Shown here: one piece after another, positions 1-12,509 of the stretch | Layout: each line of letters opens with the position of its first letter | Position numbering within the stretch: position 1 is the first letter of the stretch | NCBI GenBank assembly: GCA_963824095.1 | Contig: CAWGNS010000008.1 | Coordinates: 1,488,001 to 1,552,000, forward strand | Direction: 5' to 3' | Source: JBBDWJ01 sp963824095 | GTDB taxonomy: Bacteria; Acidobacteriota; Terriglobia; Bryobacterales; UBA6623 | DNA length: 64,000 nt | The notes under the pieces: generated by a model | Databases searched by the model: none | The model's input: the letters and a program-made list of their open reading frames with translations, nothing else | What the model was told of the DNA's origin: nothing | Position numbers and translations under genes: made by a program

Positions 1-41
1 GTGGGGCAGGGCTCCGGCCTGCCCAAACAACCCGGCCCAAG
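1..41. repeat. GGGCAGG..CCTGCCC palindromic repeat, copy 1
   Basis: A GGGCAGG / CCTGCCC hairpin begins the window, followed by a C-rich tail. A close relative lies at 32718-32745, which has a longer stem with a 3-nt loop. Nothing else is visible in the first 108 bases, which end at the stop codon of the RND permease. Confidence 0.4.
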
Positions 42-108
42 CTCCAAAGCCCCCGATTCTGTGTGAGAGACGCGGGCTGGCCGAGCGCAGCCAACCCCAA
101 GAACGAAC

Positions 109-3333
<3,225 letters not shown>

Positions 3334-3383
3334 GAGTTTGCCCCGCCCAGCCTTCTGGATTTTCAACGCCAGGGAGCCGGCCT

Positions 3384-6300
3384 TCAGTCGGCGCCCTGCC
3401 AGCTTTCACCCAAAGCCGGTTCGCCGCCTTTTTCGTCCAGTGCCGGAAGGGCGTCGGCGGTCACGCGCACCTTGCGGTCCAACAACTCATACATCACCGG
3501 AATCAGCACCAGCGTCAACAGGGTCGAAAAGATCAACCCGCCCATCACCGAAATCGCCATCGGAGCACGCACCTCGGCGCCCTCTCCCCAGCCGAACGAC
3601 ATCGGCAGCAGGCCGAGCACGGTGGTCAAGGTCGTCATGACGATGGGCCGCAGCCGCACGCGGCCGGCCTCGACCAGCGCCTCGCGCTTGGGCATGCCCT
3701 GATCGCGAAGCTGGTTGGCGTAGTCGACCAGCACGATGGCATTGTTGACGACGATGCCGGCCAGCACGATCACGCCGAGCAGAACCACCACGCTGACGGT
3801 GGTGCCGGTGAGGCCGAGCGCAAACACCACGCCGACCAGCGCCAGCGGCACCGTGAACAGAATGATGAAGGGATGCACCAGCGACTCGAACTGCGACGCC
3901 ATCACCAGGTAGACCAGAAAAATCGCCAGACTCAGGGCGAACATCAGGCTGCGGTAGGAAGTTGCGATTTCCTCGTTTTGGCCCCCCAGCCCGACCGTCA
4001 CATCGGCCGGCAGCTCGGGCCGCAGACGCGCCAGGCCCGCGCGGATGTCCTCGGAAACGCTGTTGAGATCCCGCCCGGTGAGGTTGGCTGAGACGACCGC
4101 GGCGCGTTGCGAGCGGATGCGATGGATTTCGCCGGGCCCGCGCGAGATGGTGACGTCGGCGATTTGACCCAGCCGGATCGGCCGGAAATCCTGCGGCGTC
4201 TGCTGCTGGGCGGCCGTCTGCCCCGTGTTCTGTTGCGTGCCGCTCTGCTGCGCCGGGCTGGACTGCCCGGTGTTTTGCGTCCCGCCGCCGCCGGTTTGGC
4301 CCGTCTGCGCGGTGCCGTTGTTCTGCGTGCCGCTGAAAGTGGTCTGATTGGCCCCGCCGCGCGGCGCGTTGACGACCAGATCGCGCAGGTCGGCGATCGA
4401 CGAGCGGTCTTTCTCCTCGGCGCGCACCAGGATGTCGATCTGGCGGTCGCCTTCGCGGTAGCGCGAGGCGACGTCGCCGCGGATCTTGTTGCGCAGCAGT
4501 TGCGCCACCTGGCTCTCGTCAAGCCCGTAGCGCGCCAGCCGCTCACGGTCGAAGCGCACCTGCACCTCCGGGTTGCCCAACTCGGCGGTGGTCTGAATAT
4601 CGCTCAAGCCCTCAATTTTCCCGAGCATCTGCTTGACCTTGTCGGCCACGACGCGCTGCTCACCCAGGTCGAAGGCGTAGATCTCGACCTCCACGGGCGT
4701 CTTGAAGCTGAACAGGGTTGGCCGGCTGAAGGTATGCTTGACCTCGGGGTAGCGATTCAGCAAACCGCGCACCGCATCGATGGCGTGCTGCTCGGCGACG
4801 CGGTCGCGGCGGTCCTTCATCACCACGTAAAGCTGCGCGAAGTTCTCTTCCAACGTACCGCTCGCAAACTGGCTGCTCTGGCTGCCGCCGACGCTCGAGA
4901 ACACGGTCTGGATGGCCGCTATCTTGGCGGCCTCGGTTTCGACGGTGCGGACGACCGCGTCGGTGCGCTGGATCGGCGTGCCCTCGGGCATTTCGATCTC
5001 GAACGAAAACTCGCCCTGTGTCAGCGGCGGAATCAGCTCGCCGCCCAACTGCGTGGAGATCAGGGCGGCCAGCACCACCGAAGCCACCACGATCAGCCCG
5101 ACCATCCCCTTGTTGTCGAGGGCTTTGACGATCAGCCGCGGGTAGGCCTCGTTGACGCCGGTGAACCAGCGGTCGAAGGCGTTCAACAACGGATTGAGCG
5201 GCAGCATCAGGATCCGCCCCAAGCCACGCAGCAGGCGGCGCAGGTCGGTCAACAGGGTGCGCGCCAGGTCGCGGAACAGGAAACGGCCGAATCGCGAGGC
5301 GAGGGTCTGGGCGCGCCACAGCGCTTTTCCGGCAGTAGTGTGGGGGGCTTCGGCCGCTCCGGCGGCGGTGCCGCCCTCGGGCTCGGGAGCCACGGGGCGC
5401 ACGCTCACCGCCAACGCCACCGGGATCAGCGTCAGCGCCACCAGCAGCGAAGCCAGCAGCGAGTAGGTGATCGTCAACGCCTGGTCGGTGAACAACTGGC
5501 CGGCGATGCCTTCGACAAACACCAGCGGCAGAAACACGGCCACCGTGGTCAGCGTCGAGGCCATCACCGCGACGCCCACTTCGGTGGTGCCGCGATAGAC
5601 CTCCTCGCGCAGGCTGGCGTGTTTGCCCCGATGGCGGTGCACCGACTCCAACACAACGATGGAGTTATCCACCAGCATGCCGACGCCCAGCGCCACACCG
5701 CCCAGCGACATGATGTTGAGGCTGATGCCGGTCTGATACATCGCCGCGAACGTGGCCATGATCGAAATCGGGATCGACAGGCCGATGATCACCGTGCTGC
5801 GCAAATCGCGTAAGAACAGGAACAGCACCAGGGTGGCCAGCAGGCCTCCCATCCAGGCCGCCGATAGCACGTTCTCGACGCTCTCGGAGATGAAATCGGC
5901 CTGGTTGAACACGACGTTGTAGGCGACCCCCTGCGGGAAAGTCTTCTCCTTGGTGAGGGCGTCGAGGCGCGCTTTCACAGCCTTTGCCACCGTCACCGTG
6001 TTGGCGTCGCCCTCTTTATAGATGGCGATCTCGACGCTTTCCTTGCCGTTGTAGCGAGCGATAACGCCACGGTCTTTGACGCCCTGCCACACCTCGGCGA
6101 CATCGCCGAGCACCACCTTGCGGCCATCCTGGTCGCGAATGATGATGTTGCGGATCTCATCGACCGAGGTGAACTGGTTGAGCATGCGCACCAGGTAGTT
6201 GGCGTCGAGGTCGTAGAGACTACCGCTGGCCTGGTTGAGGTTTTCCGCCCGCAGGATGTTGGTGACTTCGCTGATCGGGATGCCCAGCTCGGCCAGGCGC

Positions 6301-6863
6301 TTTTCGTCGATCTCGATGCGGATCTGCTCTTCGCGCCCGCCGGCGACCTTGATCGCCGCCACGCCATCGGTGGCTTCCAGCCGCTTCTTGAGGTCTTCTT
6401 CGGCGATGTAGCGCAGCCGCGTCAATCCCATGTCGCCCGAGAGCTGCACGCGCATGATCGGGTCGTAGGAGGGGTCGAAGCGCAGGATCACGGGCTTGCC
6501 GGCGTCGCGCGGCAGCTCGATCAGGTCGAGCTTCTCGCGCACGTCGATGCTCGCCATGTCCATGTTGGTGTCCCAGGTGAACTCGAGCAGCACTTCGCTT
6601 TGCCCGGGACGCGAGATCGAACTCAGCCGGGTGAGACCCGACACCACGCCGACACCTTCCTCGACCGGCCGCGTGATCAGCGACTCGATCTCTTCGGGCG
6701 CGGCGTCTTCGTAATCGGTCTGAATCGTCAGCGAGGGGTAGGAAATATCGGGCAGCAGGTTGAGAGGCAGGCGGCCCAGAGAGACGATTCCGAACAGCCC
6801 GACCGCCACCACAAACATGGAAATCGTCACGGGACGGCGAATCGCGAATCGGGTGATGTTCAT
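3384..6863 (-). CDS. RND-family efflux permease (first of two) with Gln/Thr/Gly-rich insert
   Basis: Proton-coupled RND permease of 1159 residues, longer than the roughly 1030-1060 usual for the family. The N-terminus MNITRFAIRRPVTISMFVVAV begins the first helix. The relay motif is GMLVDNSIVVLESV and the later one GIVVNNAIVLVDYAN, as in the partner permease. The excess length is mainly explained by a low-complexity Gln/Thr/Gly/Asn-rich segment of about 50 residues (window about 4195-4350) in the second periplasmic loop, and by a charged, Ala-rich cytoplasmic linker near residues 490-560. The next permease starts 50 bp downstream, so the two may form a heteromeric pump as in MdtBC, or be alternatives sharing one adaptor. 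Confidence 0.93.
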   Translation of the reverse strand: MNITRFAIRRPVTISMFVVAVGLFGIVSLGRLPLNLLPDISYPSLTIQTDYEDAAPEEIESLITRPVEEGVGVVSGLTRLSSISRPGQSEVLLEFTWDTNMDMASIDVREKLDLIELPRDAGKPVILRFDPSYDPIMRVQLSGDMGLTRLRYIAEEDLKKRLEATDGVAAIKVAGGREEQIRIEIDEKRLAELGIPISEVTNILRAENLNQASGSLYDLDANYLVRMLNQFTSVDEIRNIIIRDQDGRKVVLGDVAEVWQGVKDRGVIARYNGKESVEIAIYKEGDANTVTVAKAVKARLDALTKEKTFPQGVAYNVVFNQADFISESVENVLSAAWMGGLLATLVLFLFLRDLRSTVIIGLSIPISIMATFAAMYQTGISLNIMSLGGVALGVGMLVDNSIVVLESVHRHRGKHASLREEVYRGTTEVGVAVMASTLTTVAVFLPLVFVEGIAGQLFTDQALTITYSLLASLLVALTLIPVALAVSVRPVAPEPEGGTAAGAAEAPHTTAGKALWRAQTLASRFGRFLFRDLARTLLTDLRRLLRGLGRILMLPLNPLLNAFDRWFTGVNEAYPRLIVKALDNKGMVGLIVVASVVLAALISTQLGGELIPPLTQGEFSFEIEMPEGTPIQRTDAVVRTVETEAAKIAAIQTVFSSVGGSQSSQFASGTLEENFAQLYVVMKDRRDRVAEQHAIDAVRGLLNRYPEVKHTFSRPTLFSFKTPVEVEIYAFDLGEQRVVADKVKQMLGKIEGLSDIQTTAELGNPEVQVRFDRERLARYGLDESQVAQLLRNKIRGDVASRYREGDRQIDILVRAEEKDRSSIADLRDLVVNAPRGGANQTTFSGTQNNGTAQTGQTGGGGTQNTGQSSPAQQSGTQQNTGQTAAQQQTPQDFRPIRLGQIADVTISRGPGEIHRIRSQRAAVVSANLTGRDLNSVSEDIRAGLARLRPELPADVTVGLGGQNEEIATSYRSLMFALSLAIFLVYLVMASQFESLVHPFIILFTVPLALVGVVFALGLTGTTVSVVVLLGVIVLAGIVVNNAIVLVDYANQLRDQGMPKREALVEAGRVRLRPIVMTTLTTVLGLLPMSFGWGEGAEVRAPMAISVMGGLIFSTLLTLVLIPVMYELLDRKVRVTADALPALDEKGGEPALGESWQGAD

Positions 6864-7032
6864 ATGGATGGACTCGCCGGCGGCGCCGGCGGCGTTCCTC
6901 GTGGTGCCAGAAGAGTTCGCGGCAAAGCCAACCGCCCGCGGCCCGGAAGAAGCCGGTTCCGCGAAGCGGCCTCAATTTCGGGATCGGCGCTCCCCGGCCG
7001 CCGTCGCGCGGCTCGCCCCTTCGAGCAAACCG

Positions 7033-8262
7033 CTAGGCGGCGCCGCCTTGCACTTCTTTGATCTTCGAGCCTTCTTTGAGGCTGCCCTGGCCGGCCACGA
7101 CGACGTTCTCCCCGAGGTTGACACCTTCGAGGATCTCCACCGCGCCGCCGGATTCGTAGCCGAGCTTGACCTCGCGCCGTTTCGCCTGCGTGCCGTCGGC
7201 GACGAAGACGAAGGTCTGGCCGTCCTGCTGCACGAGCGCGCGCTTGGGGATCAGGGTCGTCTTCTCGCGGGAGTCGGTCTCGATATCCACACGCACAAAA
7301 GCGCCGGGTTTGAACAGGCGGCTGGGAGGCTGCATGGAAATAGTGACCTTGACCGTGCCGGTCGAGTTGTCGACCACGGGGCTGATCCGCAACACGTCGC
7401 CGGGCGCGTGCTCATTGCCGGCGCCCAGCGAGACGTCCGTCTTCTGGCCCGGGCGCACGCGCCGCGCATCCCGCTCAGAGAGGTGCACGTCGGCCTCCAG
7501 GGGCGAAAACGCGCCCAGCCGGAACAGCGGATCGAGGTTGCGCACGGTCTGGCCCAGCTCGACTTTCCGCTCAGTGATGTAGCCGGCGAACGGCGCCACC
7601 ACCTGGGTCTGCGACAGGTCGTATTTCACCTGCGCCAACTGCGCCTCCAGCTCCTCGACGTGATGCATGAACTCCTTCTGCTCCGACGCCGCCACTTCCT
7701 GGTCGTGCTGCAGTTCGGCAACCTGGTAGCGCAGATCGTCCACTTCCTTCTCGCTGACCAGCCCTTCGGCGAACGCCTTCTCGTTGCGCTCCACCTCGGC
7801 TTTGGTGTTTTCGATCTGGGTGACGGTCTTCTCGGTGCGGATGCGCGCCTTGTCATGCTGGAGTCGGGCCTGAGCGAGCTGTTGCGCGGTCACTTCCACG
7901 CGGATCTTCACCGAGCTATCGTCCAGGCGGCACAAAACCTGCCCTTCCCGAACCAGATCACCCTCTTCGACCAGCACCTCGCGCACGACACCCTCGGTGC
8001 GCGCCGCCAGTTCCACGTCGCGTCGAGCCTTGAGGTTTGCCGTCGACGACACAAAAGACGAAATCGCGCCTTCCTCGGCCTTGGCCACCTCGACCGGCAC
8101 GGCCTCGTCCGTCGCGTCCTTTTTTGCCGCCCCCTTGGGGTCGGTCTTGGCATTGGCTTCGGCAACTGCGCTGTTGAAAAAGCGCTGCTTGACGAAATAC
8201 CCGCCGCCGGCCAGCACCAGCAGCAGGCCGATAAATCCGTATACCCTGACGCGCTCGCTCAT
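7033..8262 (-). CDS. RND efflux periplasmic adaptor (HlyD/MFP family)
   Basis: Membrane-fusion protein that bridges the RND permease to an outer-membrane channel. It has a single N-terminal membrane anchor (YGFIGLLLVLAGGGYFVK), then a barrel-sandwich half (residues about 70-100), a long charged coiled-coil hairpin (about 105-215), the second half of the lipoyl-like barrel (VVAPFAGYITERKVELGQTV) and C-terminal beta-barrel and membrane-proximal domains. At 409 residues its length is normal. It is the first gene of the three-gene operon, with 169 bp before the next start. No TolC-type outer-membrane channel gene is in the window. A tandem palindrome at 8507-8536 lies 245 bp upstream of its ATG. 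Confidence 0.93.
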   Translation of the reverse strand: MSERVRVYGFIGLLLVLAGGGYFVKQRFFNSAVAEANAKTDPKGAAKKDATDEAVPVEVAKAEEGAISSFVSSTANLKARRDVELAARTEGVVREVLVEEGDLVREGQVLCRLDDSSVKIRVEVTAQQLAQARLQHDKARIRTEKTVTQIENTKAEVERNEKAFAEGLVSEKEVDDLRYQVAELQHDQEVAASEQKEFMHHVEELEAQLAQVKYDLSQTQVVAPFAGYITERKVELGQTVRNLDPLFRLGAFSPLEADVHLSERDARRVRPGQKTDVSLGAGNEHAPGDVLRISPVVDNSTGTVKVTISMQPPSRLFKPGAFVRVDIETDSREKTTLIPKRALVQQDGQTFVFVADGTQAKRREVKLGYESGGAVEILEGVNLGENVVVAGQGSLKEGSKIKEVQGGAA

Positions 8263-8506
8263 CGCTCACTCACTTATCCGGCCGCCCGGTGGTAAAGAAC
8301 AGTCCTCTGCCTGACCTGCAACTACGTATACGAGGCCCGGAAGGGTTTTGTTTCCGCGAAATGGAGACGATACACTCCCGCCTTCGCGCCGCCCCCGAGT
8401 GTTTAGACGTGCCCGACCCGGGAACGTTTACTCGGAATCCGCGAGACGTGGCCCGAGCCGGCAGCGCGGGCCGTTGGCCGAAAATTCGTCCACGATTGCG
8501 CTATTA

Positions 8507-8536
8507 CCTAGAATATCTAAACCTAGATTGTCTAGG
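8507..8536. promoter_or_regulatory. two abutting 15-bp palindromes, likely repressor operator
   Basis: 8507-8521 reads CCTAGA-ATA-TCTAAA and 8522-8536 reads CCTAGA-TTG-TCTAGG. The second is a perfect 6+3+6 inverted repeat and the first matches it at all but two positions. They touch without a gap, so two dimers would bind roughly one and a half helical turns apart. The block is AT-rich in GC-rich surroundings. On the minus strand it could overlap a promoter for the RND operon, with a TTGCCT-like -35 at its edge, giving a leader of about 240 nt. A regulator of PadR, BlaI/MecI or TetR type would fit such a site, but none is encoded nearby. The function is inferred. Confidence 0.5.
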
Positions 8537-8691
8537 CAAATGTTTTTTGGGGTTGTGAAGCGGAACCATTCCCGGAGCAAGTAGGTACAGGCGCTCTCGC
8601 CTGTCCACGGGCGCGGCGCGCCCGGGTTCAGGGTTACGGTTGCGTATACCTCCCCAGGTTCTCTCTGCGTTCTCCCCGGCATGGTGCTGCT

Positions 8692-8737
8692 TCGGCCCGC
8701 GCCCTTACGGGTGCGGCTCTGTTTTCTCTCTTCGAGG
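8692..8737 (+). repeat. dispersed repeat (CGGCCCGCACCCT..GGTGCGGCTCTGTTTT family), copy 1
   Basis: A hairpin-forming repeat with relatives at 32660-32700 and 54834-54880. Each copy has a CGCACCC/GGGTGCG-type stem followed by CTCTGTTT on the plus strand. This copy lies next to the stop codon of the glycosyltransferase. Confidence 0.5.
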
Positions 8738-8739
8738 TA

Positions 8740-9684
8740 CTAGACAATGGCCGGGTCCTCCCGCGCCGTTCCGAACCAGCTTCCTGCAGCCTCGCCCAGC
8801 GCCCAGGCTCCCAGCAGAACCAAAATCCAGGGGGCAGCCTGGAGAAACCGCGCCCGCAGCCCCGGGGTCCGCGGCAGCCTGCGCGACAATCGCGCGAGCA
8901 GAACCCACGAGACCAGCGGCGCGGCGACGCCGCGGGCCAGCCGTTCCACCCACGGCTTTCCCTGCCCTCGCGCGGCGCCATGCCCGCGGCCGTAATAGAA
9001 TCGCTGCCGCAGCAACTGGCCCAGAGGCGCCGGCCGGCGGTAGCGGACCAGGGCGGCCGCCGCGCTCCTCAGCTCGTGGCCCCGCTCGCGCAAGCGGCCA
9101 TGAATCTGCGGCTCCCAGGCCGCGTCGTCGATCAGGTCGTGGCACACCTCCAGGGCCCAGCGCTTGTACGAGACGTTCGCCCCGGAAATCTCATCGACCG
9201 TCAAAACCTCGCGGACATCCCCGTGCCGCGGGACGCAAGCGCCGTACTCGGAAAAATAGTCGGCCCACTCCAGCCGCGACGCAGTCGGACCGCCGGCCGG
9301 AAACCCGATCGGGCCGCCCACCACCGCCGCGGCTGGTTCGTTGCGATGCGCCGCGCCGAGCGACTCCACCCAGCCCGGGCAGGGCTCCATCCAGCTTTCG
9401 GTGAGGGCGACGATTTCCCCGCTCGAGGCCTGAATTCCCTCGCGGCGCATTTCCGGAATCGAGCGTTTTTCGCAGGAATGGCGAAAGGCGACACGCGGGA
9501 ATTTCACGGCCAACGCCGCGCCGGGATCGCGGTCGGAACAGTCGATCACCAGGATCTCGGATGCGGGTTGGCGGCAGAGCGACGCCAGGCACTTTTCGAG
9601 AGCGCCGGGCGTGTTGTAGGAAACGACGACTACGGAGACTGTCGGTCCCTCGGCGCGCGGTGCGGATTCAAAAGCGGTCCCCAA
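8740..9684 (-). CDS. glycosyltransferase family 2 protein
   Basis: GT2-type glycosyltransferase, probably transferring a sugar from a nucleotide-activated donor to a surface or lipid acceptor. The N-terminal Rossmann-like strand is VSVVVVSYNTPGALEKCL and the donor-binding stretch is SEILVIDCSDRDPG. An ISGANVSYKRWALE segment near residue 165 matches the conserved core of GT2 enzymes. A hydrophobic segment near the C-terminus (WILVLLGAWALGEAA) suggests a membrane anchor. The start is a TTG at 9684; no ATG precedes the conserved core. It stands alone with no polysaccharide operon around it, so acceptor and product are unknown. Confidence 0.82.
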   Translation of the reverse strand: MGTAFESAPRAEGPTVSVVVVSYNTPGALEKCLASLCRQPASEILVIDCSDRDPGAALAVKFPRVAFRHSCEKRSIPEMRREGIQASSGEIVALTESWMEPCPGWVESLGAAHRNEPAAAVVGGPIGFPAGGPTASRLEWADYFSEYGACVPRHGDVREVLTVDEISGANVSYKRWALEVCHDLIDDAAWEPQIHGRLRERGHELRSAAAALVRYRRPAPLGQLLRQRFYYGRGHGAARGQGKPWVERLARGVAAPLVSWVLLARLSRRLPRTPGLRARFLQAAPWILVLLGAWALGEAAGSWFGTAREDPAIV

Positions 9685-9860
9685 CGAATCAAAACACCGA
9701 TCGTAGCAGAAAAAAGGAAACCTAATTGTGTTCCACGAACGAGCGGGGCGGCGAGTCTTGAGTTACAGAGCCTGCAAGTTCGAGCGCCAAAACGGATCCG
9801 GCGAGGCAGCACATCGTAATCGACGGGCTTGAGCGCAATTCGCGCCGAAGCATTGTGAGC

Positions 9861-9901
9861 GCGGCGACGCCGGCACGGAGTCACCGGCACGGCGTCGCCG
9901 C
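9861..9901. promoter_or_regulatory. 12-bp perfect stem-loop before the VIT/VWA gene
   Basis: GCGGCGACGCCG at 9861-9872 pairs perfectly with CGGCGTCGCCGC at 9890-9901, leaving a 17-nt loop. It ends 10 bases before the AGGAGG at 9912-9917 that serves the gene at 9922, so in a transcript it would sit just 5' of the ribosome binding site. It may tune translation or transcript stability, or may be a stray palindromic repeat. Confidence 0.4.
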
Positions 9902-9921
9902 CATCGGTTCGAGGAGGTCCC

Positions 9922-12393
9922 ATGAGATCGAAAGCCATTGCTTTCGCCGGAATTCCGGTCGCGCTGCTGGCGCTGCTAGCCGCGCTGCTTCCCGCCGCAC
10001 CCGAAGGGCGCGGCCTGCTGCCCACGGCCTCTGCCAAAGGCCTTAGCGAGGCGGCGCCGGGCTCGCTGATCACGCTCGACGACGACGGAAAACCGGCCGG
10101 GCTGTGCCCGCTGAAGCACACCGACGTTCAGGCGTCGATCAGCGGCTTTCTGGCGCGCGTCACGGTGACGCAGGAATTCGAAAACCCCTACCCCGACAAG
10201 ATCGAAGCCGTCTACACGTTTCCGCTGCCGCAAGACAGCGCCGTCGACGACATGACGATCGTGGTCGGCGAGCGGACGATTCGCGGCAAGATCAAAGAAC
10301 GCGAGGAAGCCCGAAAGATCTACGAGGCGGCCCGCAACGCCGGGCACGTCGCCGCGCTGCTCGATCAGGAACGCCCCAACATCTTCACGCAATCGGTGGC
10401 GAACATCGAGCCCGGCAAAAAGGTCACCGTCACCATCAGCTACGTCGAGACGCTGAAATACGACGAGGGCTCCTACGAGTTCTCGTATCCGATGGTGGTC
10501 GGGCCGCGCTACATTCCCGGCAACGCCACCGGCAAGAGCGCGGGCGGCTGGGCTCCCGACACCGATCAGGTTCCCGACGCCTCGCGCATCACGCCGCCGG
10601 TAACGCCCGAGGGGACGCGCGCCGGCCACGACATTTCGATCGCGGTTTCGATCGACGCCGGCGTGCCGATTCAGAACCTCAACGCCAAGTTGCACGACGT
10701 GATCACCGAGCGGCCTTCCCCCAGCCGCGCCGAGGTGCGGCTGGCGAAAAAAGCGGTGATTCCCAACAAAGACTTCGTGCTCGACTACGAGGTCGCCGGG
10801 AAAAAGATCGAAGACACCGTTTTGACGCACTATGACGGCAAGAGCGGCTACTTCGCGATGATTCTGCAGCCGCCCAAACGCGTCACCGTGGAAGACGTCA
10901 CGCCCAAGGAACTGGTGTTCGTGCTCGACACCTCGGGCTCGATGAGCGGTTTCCCGATCGAGAAGGCCAAGGAAACGATGAATCTGGCGCTCGAGGGCCT
11001 CTATCCGCGCGACACGTTCAACCTGATCACTTTCGCCGGCGACACCCACGTGCTGTTCCCGGCGCCGGTTCCGGCCACTGCGGAGAATCTGCGCAAGGCC
11101 CAGGCTTTCCTGGCTTCGCGGCAGGGCGGCGGCGGCACCGAAATGATGCAAGCCATTCAGACCGCGCTGGCGCCTTCCGATTCGGAGGAACACGTCCGCA
11201 TCGTCTGCTTCATGACCGACGGCTACATCGGCAATGACATGGCGATCCTCGGCGAGATCCAAAAACACCCCAACGCGCGTATTTTCTCGTTCGGCATCGG
11301 CAACTCGGTCAACCGCTTTCTGCTCGACAAGATGGCCGAGCAGGGCCGCGGCGAGGTGGAATACGTGACTTTGCAGGACAACGGCTCGGCGGCGGCGCGG
11401 CGCTTCCACGAGCGCGTTCGCAACCCGCTGCTCACCGACATTGCGGTCGATTGGGCGGGCCTGCCGGTCAGCGACGTCTATCCCAAGCGCATTCCCGACT
11501 TGTTCAGCGCCAAGCCGGTCGTGCTAACGGGCCGCTACAGCACAGCGGGAAAAGGGGAAATCGTGCTGCGCGGCAAGATGTCGGGGCGCGATTTCGAGCG
11601 CCGCATTCCGGTGAGCTTTTCGTCTTCGGCGCGCGAGCATGACGTGCTCGGCAAACTGTGGGCCCGCACGCGCATCGGCGATCTGATGGCCAGCGACTTC
11701 GCCGGCATCCAGCAGAATTCGCCGAAACCTGAAGTGAAGCGGGAGATCACCCAACTCGGCATCGACTACCGCTTGATGACGCAGTTCACCTCGTTTGTGG
11801 CGGTCGAAGAGCAGTTCGTCACCGAAGGCGGCAAGCCGCGGCGCGTCGAGGTGCCGGTCGAGATGCCCGAAGGCGTCAGCTACCAGGGCGTTTTCGGCCA
11901 GGGTAACGAACAAGGCGGCGCGCGCCAAGCCGTGGCGGGATTGGCCTACAAGAGCATGGCGGCCCCCACCGGCGGGTTCCTGGCCACCGACGCCGCTGCC
12001 CCCAACATGCCGCGGCGCGAGAATGCTCAACTCCCCGAAGCCGAAACTTCCAAACGGCCCATCGAAACCGGTGAGACCCGGCCGGACCGCGACCGCGCCG
12101 GGGTTTCCGGCAAACTCGACCCGGCGCTGCTATCGCTGTTCGAGCGGCAGGGTCAGGGCAATCTGCGGCTGTCGGCCCAGGAGAACCGCTTGATCCGTGA
12201 TGGCAAGGTGGCGGTAGAGGTCTGGCTGGCGGACGCGACGCCGGCAGTGCTGCTGCAGCTCAAGCAGCTTGGGTTCGAGCAGATCGAGGAGCCCAAGGTG
12301 GCCAAAATCCTGGCGGGCCGCATCGAGATCGGCAAGCTGATGGACCTGGCCCGGCTCAGCGGGGTTCGCTCCATCCACCCGCTGACGCGCTAG
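9922..12393 (+). CDS. VIT and VWA domain-containing exported protein
   Basis: Exported 823-residue protein with a signal or anchor helix at residues 8-27 (GIPVALLALLAALLPAA). Residues about 60-185 form a VIT (inter-alpha-trypsin inhibitor) domain, with the EFENPYPDKIEAVYTFPLP and IEPGKKVTVTISYVETL signatures. Residues about 330-500 form a von Willebrand A domain with an intact metal-ion-dependent adhesion site, DTSGS at 336-340. The C-terminal third is unassigned. The start is fixed by AGGAGG 4 bases before the ATG. It is monocistronic and closed by a strong terminator at 12464-12509. VIT-VWA proteins are usually cell-surface or envelope proteins of unclear role; no LPXTG motif is visible. 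Confidence 0.9.
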   Translation: MRSKAIAFAGIPVALLALLAALLPAAPEGRGLLPTASAKGLSEAAPGSLITLDDDGKPAGLCPLKHTDVQASISGFLARVTVTQEFENPYPDKIEAVYTFPLPQDSAVDDMTIVVGERTIRGKIKEREEARKIYEAARNAGHVAALLDQERPNIFTQSVANIEPGKKVTVTISYVETLKYDEGSYEFSYPMVVGPRYIPGNATGKSAGGWAPDTDQVPDASRITPPVTPEGTRAGHDISIAVSIDAGVPIQNLNAKLHDVITERPSPSRAEVRLAKKAVIPNKDFVLDYEVAGKKIEDTVLTHYDGKSGYFAMILQPPKRVTVEDVTPKELVFVLDTSGSMSGFPIEKAKETMNLALEGLYPRDTFNLITFAGDTHVLFPAPVPATAENLRKAQAFLASRQGGGGTEMMQAIQTALAPSDSEEHVRIVCFMTDGYIGNDMAILGEIQKHPNARIFSFGIGNSVNRFLLDKMAEQGRGEVEYVTLQDNGSAAARRFHERVRNPLLTDIAVDWAGLPVSDVYPKRIPDLFSAKPVVLTGRYSTAGKGEIVLRGKMSGRDFERRIPVSFSSSAREHDVLGKLWARTRIGDLMASDFAGIQQNSPKPEVKREITQLGIDYRLMTQFTSFVAVEEQFVTEGGKPRRVEVPVEMPEGVSYQGVFGQGNEQGGARQAVAGLAYKSMAAPTGGFLATDAAAPNMPRRENAQLPEAETSKRPIETGETRPDRDRAGVSGKLDPALLSLFERQGQGNLRLSAQENRLIRDGKVAVEVWLADATPAVLLQLKQLGFEQIEEPKVAKILAGRIEIGKLMDLARLSGVRSIHPLTR

Positions 12394-12463
12394 CGGGCGG
12401 GCCGGGCCGTGAGGGTCGTCGTCGTGACGAGGCCTCGGGCGCCGCGGCCCGATGGCGGCAGGG

Positions 12464-12509
12464 ACCGGGGCACGGAAATGCGTTTTGCACCCGTGCCCCG
12501 GTTTTTTTT
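12464..12509 (+). terminator. Rho-independent terminator of the VIT/VWA gene
   Basis: ACCGGGGCACGG (12464-12475) pairs perfectly with CCGTGCCCCGGT (12491-12502), and T8 (12502-12509) follows directly. The loop is 15 nt. It lies 71 bases after the stop codon. This is the clearest intrinsic terminator in the window. Confidence 0.92.

Larger units (their letters stand above)
8263..8739. other. intergenic region upstream of the efflux operon
   Basis: 477 bases without a convincing gene. It holds the tandem 15-bp palindromes at 8507-8536, a short ACAGGCG-CTCT-CGCCTGT hairpin at 8587-8604, and a repeat of the GGTGCGGCTCTGTTTT family at 8692-8737. Short open frames here lack family resemblance and are overlain by repeats. 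Confidence 0.6.
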
